Shown here one piece after another: positions 6,493 through 7,762 of a DNA stretch of 7,762 nucleotides. A model generated the notes under the pieces. That model had not been told where the DNA came from. It made no database searches and saw nothing but the letters and a program-made list of their open reading frames with translations. The stretch is from Verrucomicrobiota bacterium. GTDB taxonomy: Bacteria; Verrucomicrobiota; Lentisphaeria; Oligosphaerales; JAFGRS01. Both the position numbers and the translations under genes were made by a program. The stretch lies in NCBI GenBank assembly GCA_019136035.1, contig JAGVUW010000331.1, positions 1-7,762 of the forward strand, in the 5' to 3' direction. Position 1 is the first letter of the stretch. Every line of letters starts with the position of its first letter.

Positions 6493-7227
6493 ATGACCAA
6501 AGTCGGCTTACTCAGCGACATCCATGGCAACATCGCCGCCCTGCAGGCCGTCCTCAGCAAGCTGGACGACGAGGCCTGCGACCTGGTGATCTGCCTCGGC
6601 GACCTGGTCGGCTACGGCCCCAATCCGACCGAGTGCGTTCAGGCCATACGGGCTCGCGAGATACCGACCGTGCTCGGCAATCACGACCAGTACGTGACGA
6701 TGCTCCTCAATCCGCGCATGGAGAAGCTCCGCGAGGACATCCGCGTCTCGGTGGAATGGACGCAGAGCCAGTTGCCGATGGACGACCTGAAGTGGCTGGC
6801 GCAGTTGCCCATGCGCCTCGACGCCGAGGACTTCAGCATCGTCCACGGCGCCTTCGGGCCGAAGCCGTGGGTCTACTGCGCCAGCGAGAAGGCCCTCGCC
6901 CACAACTTCGTCCATCAGGATGTCGCCCTCGGCTTCTGCGGCCACAGCCATGTGCCGATCGTCGCCCTGGACCGCGGCGAGATGCCCCCGGCCCTCGACT
7001 ACCTGCGTACCATGCCCCTGCCGACGGCGCCGAAGGTGATGGTCAACGTCGGCAGCGTCGGCCAGCCGCGCGACCGCGACCCGCGCGCCAGTTGCGTCGT
7101 CTACGAACTGGAGTCGCGCCAGGTGACCCTCTTCCGGGTGCCCTACGACATCGAGGACACCCAGGCCCGCATCCGCGCCGCCGGCCTGCCCGAGGCCTTT
7201 GCGACACGCCTGGGCGAAGGCCGCTGA
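6493..7227 (+). CDS. Calcineurin-like metallophosphoesterase (YfcE-type phosphodiesterase family)
   Basis: A 244-residue soluble cytoplasmic enzyme with the whole motif set: D9-I-H11, GDLVGYG (36-42), GNHD (62-65), H118-G119, GHSH (150-153) and NVGSVGQPRD (185-194). In this superfamily these residues hold a two-metal centre, commonly Mn or Fe/Zn, and hydrolyse phosphomono- or diesters; the physiological substrate cannot be predicted. The length is full for a single-domain member and there is no signal peptide or membrane helix. The ATG at 6493 is chosen because motif 1 starts six codons later. No good Shine-Dalgarno sequence is visible (GCTCAGAACGGCACCTGCA precedes it), so initiation may be weak or depend on leader structure. 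Its first half aligns readily by eye with the phosphoesterase at 1-924 (same SLGDLVGYGP-like block and spacing), but it lacks that protein's C-terminal membrane extension. A third phosphoesterase follows after 48 bases in the same orientation, so the two are probably cotranscribed. Confidence 0.95.
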   Translation: MTKVGLLSDIHGNIAALQAVLSKLDDEACDLVICLGDLVGYGPNPTECVQAIRAREIPTVLGNHDQYVTMLLNPRMEKLREDIRVSVEWTQSQLPMDDLKWLAQLPMRLDAEDFSIVHGAFGPKPWVYCASEKALAHNFVHQDVALGFCGHSHVPIVALDRGEMPPALDYLRTMPLPTAPKVMVNVGSVGQPRDRDPRASCVVYELESRQVTLFRVPYDIEDTQARIRAAGLPEAFATRLGEGR

Positions 7228-7275
7228 GGAGACCGGCGCCCCGGCGACAGGACACGCGCCGCGGCCGCGAGTGAC

Positions 7276-7762
7276 ATGAAGCCGGCCTGGCCCATATCCT
7301 ACGACTGCCACTGGCGCAGGCACGGCCTCCGCGGGACCTGCCAGCGCCTGCCGCCCGACCTGCGGCTGCGGCGCTTCGAGCTGCGCCTGCCCGGCCTCGG
7401 ACCGGAGCCCTTCACCCTGGCCTTCTTCTCGGACCTGCACTGGGATGGCCAGCCCGCTGAACGCCTCCGCCGGCTGGTCGAGGCCGTCAACGCCGCGGCG
7501 GCGGACCTGGTGCTCTTCGGCGGCGACCTGGCGGCCTACCTGGTCGATGTCCCGTCGGCGCTGGCGCAGCTCGCCGGCCTGCGGGCGCGCCGGGCCTGCC
7601 TGGCGGTGCGCGGCAACCGCGAGAGCGCCTGCGCCTGGCTCGGCCCGTCGTTCTGGCGCGAGCGCTATGCCGAGGTCGGCTTCCGCTATCTCCACAACGA
7701 GCTCTGGGAGGACCCCGCCGACCCGGCCGCGCCGGTGCTCGTCGGCGTCGACGACCAGCGCC
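7276..7762 (+). CDS. Metallophosphoesterase of a second subfamily, partial (cut by right edge)
   Basis: The frame is open from the ATG at 7276 to the window end, giving 162 complete codons; it shares its frame with the preceding gene, whose TGA at 7225-7227 bounds it upstream. No other ATG, GTG or TTG lies in frame between, so 7276 is the likely start, although the nearby GAG is a weak ribosome site. Unlike the other two phosphoesterases it has about 45 residues before motif 1, then FTLAFFSDLHWDG (D53, H55), FGGDL (82-85) and VRGNRES (111-117), the layout of YaeI/YkuE-like enzymes that often act on lipid-linked substrates. The third motif is GNRE rather than GNHD/E: the usual catalytic histidine is an arginine (R115), while the metal-binding asparagine (N114) remains. 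No signal peptide or membrane helix is visible. The C-terminal motifs (GHxH) lie outside the window, so activity cannot be judged. Confidence 0.87.
   Translation, partial: MKPAWPISYDCHWRRHGLRGTCQRLPPDLRLRRFELRLPGLGPEPFTLAFFSDLHWDGQPAERLRRLVEAVNAAAADLVLFGGDLAAYLVDVPSALAQLAGLRARRACLAVRGNRESACAWLGPSFWRERYAEVGFRYLHNELWEDPADPAAPVLVGVDDQR

Noticed and set aside
6508..7695. 395-codon minus-strand open frame opposite the two rightward phosphoesterases
   Set aside because: It is antisense to two genes with intact catalytic motifs and crosses the gap between them; it shows no domain.

Overview
The window is very GC-rich (clearly well above 60% by eye), and every real gene favours G/C at third codon positions. 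As a result, long spurious open frames run antisense to most genes. No rRNA, tRNA, CRISPR array, transposase or phage gene is visible, so this looks like ordinary chromosomal DNA. The lineage cannot be fixed from the sequence. A HEAT-repeat/YbjN-like protein and a large secreted protein of unfamiliar family would fit a high-GC member of the PVC group (Planctomycetota, Lentisphaerota) or a similar environmental lineage, but this is a weak inference.

Layout. Four genes are read leftward. In transcription order they are: a fused two-domain ABC permease of the FbpB/ThiP type (6103 to 4411), interrupted by a one-base frameshift near 4984; a secreted protein of about 724 residues with a signal peptide and a helical-repeat body (4243 to 2069); a 269-residue protein with HEAT-like helices and a YbjN/type III chaperone-like C-terminus (1913 to 1104); and a metallophosphoesterase with a C-terminal membrane helix that runs off the left edge (924 to 1). 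These genes are separated by gaps of 155 to 179 bases, two of which contain promoter-like sequence. They may therefore be separate units rather than one tight operon.

A 389-base divergent intergenic region (6104-6492) separates them from two rightward genes: a second metallophosphoesterase (6493-7227) and, 48 bases later and in the same frame, the start of a third metallophosphoesterase of a different subfamily, cut by the right edge (7276-7762). The intergenic region holds an AT-richer promoter-like patch and a very strong inverted repeat.

The main points of interest are three calcineurin-like phosphoesterases in under 8 kb (one membrane-anchored, one with GNRE replacing the usual GNHD/E motif), the frameshifted permease, a shared ten-base sequence (GAGTACTGTA) in two intergenic regions at promoter-like positions, and the strong inverted repeats before the rightward phosphoesterase pair. 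The genes do not form an obvious single pathway. I did not find a convincing new multi-gene system here.
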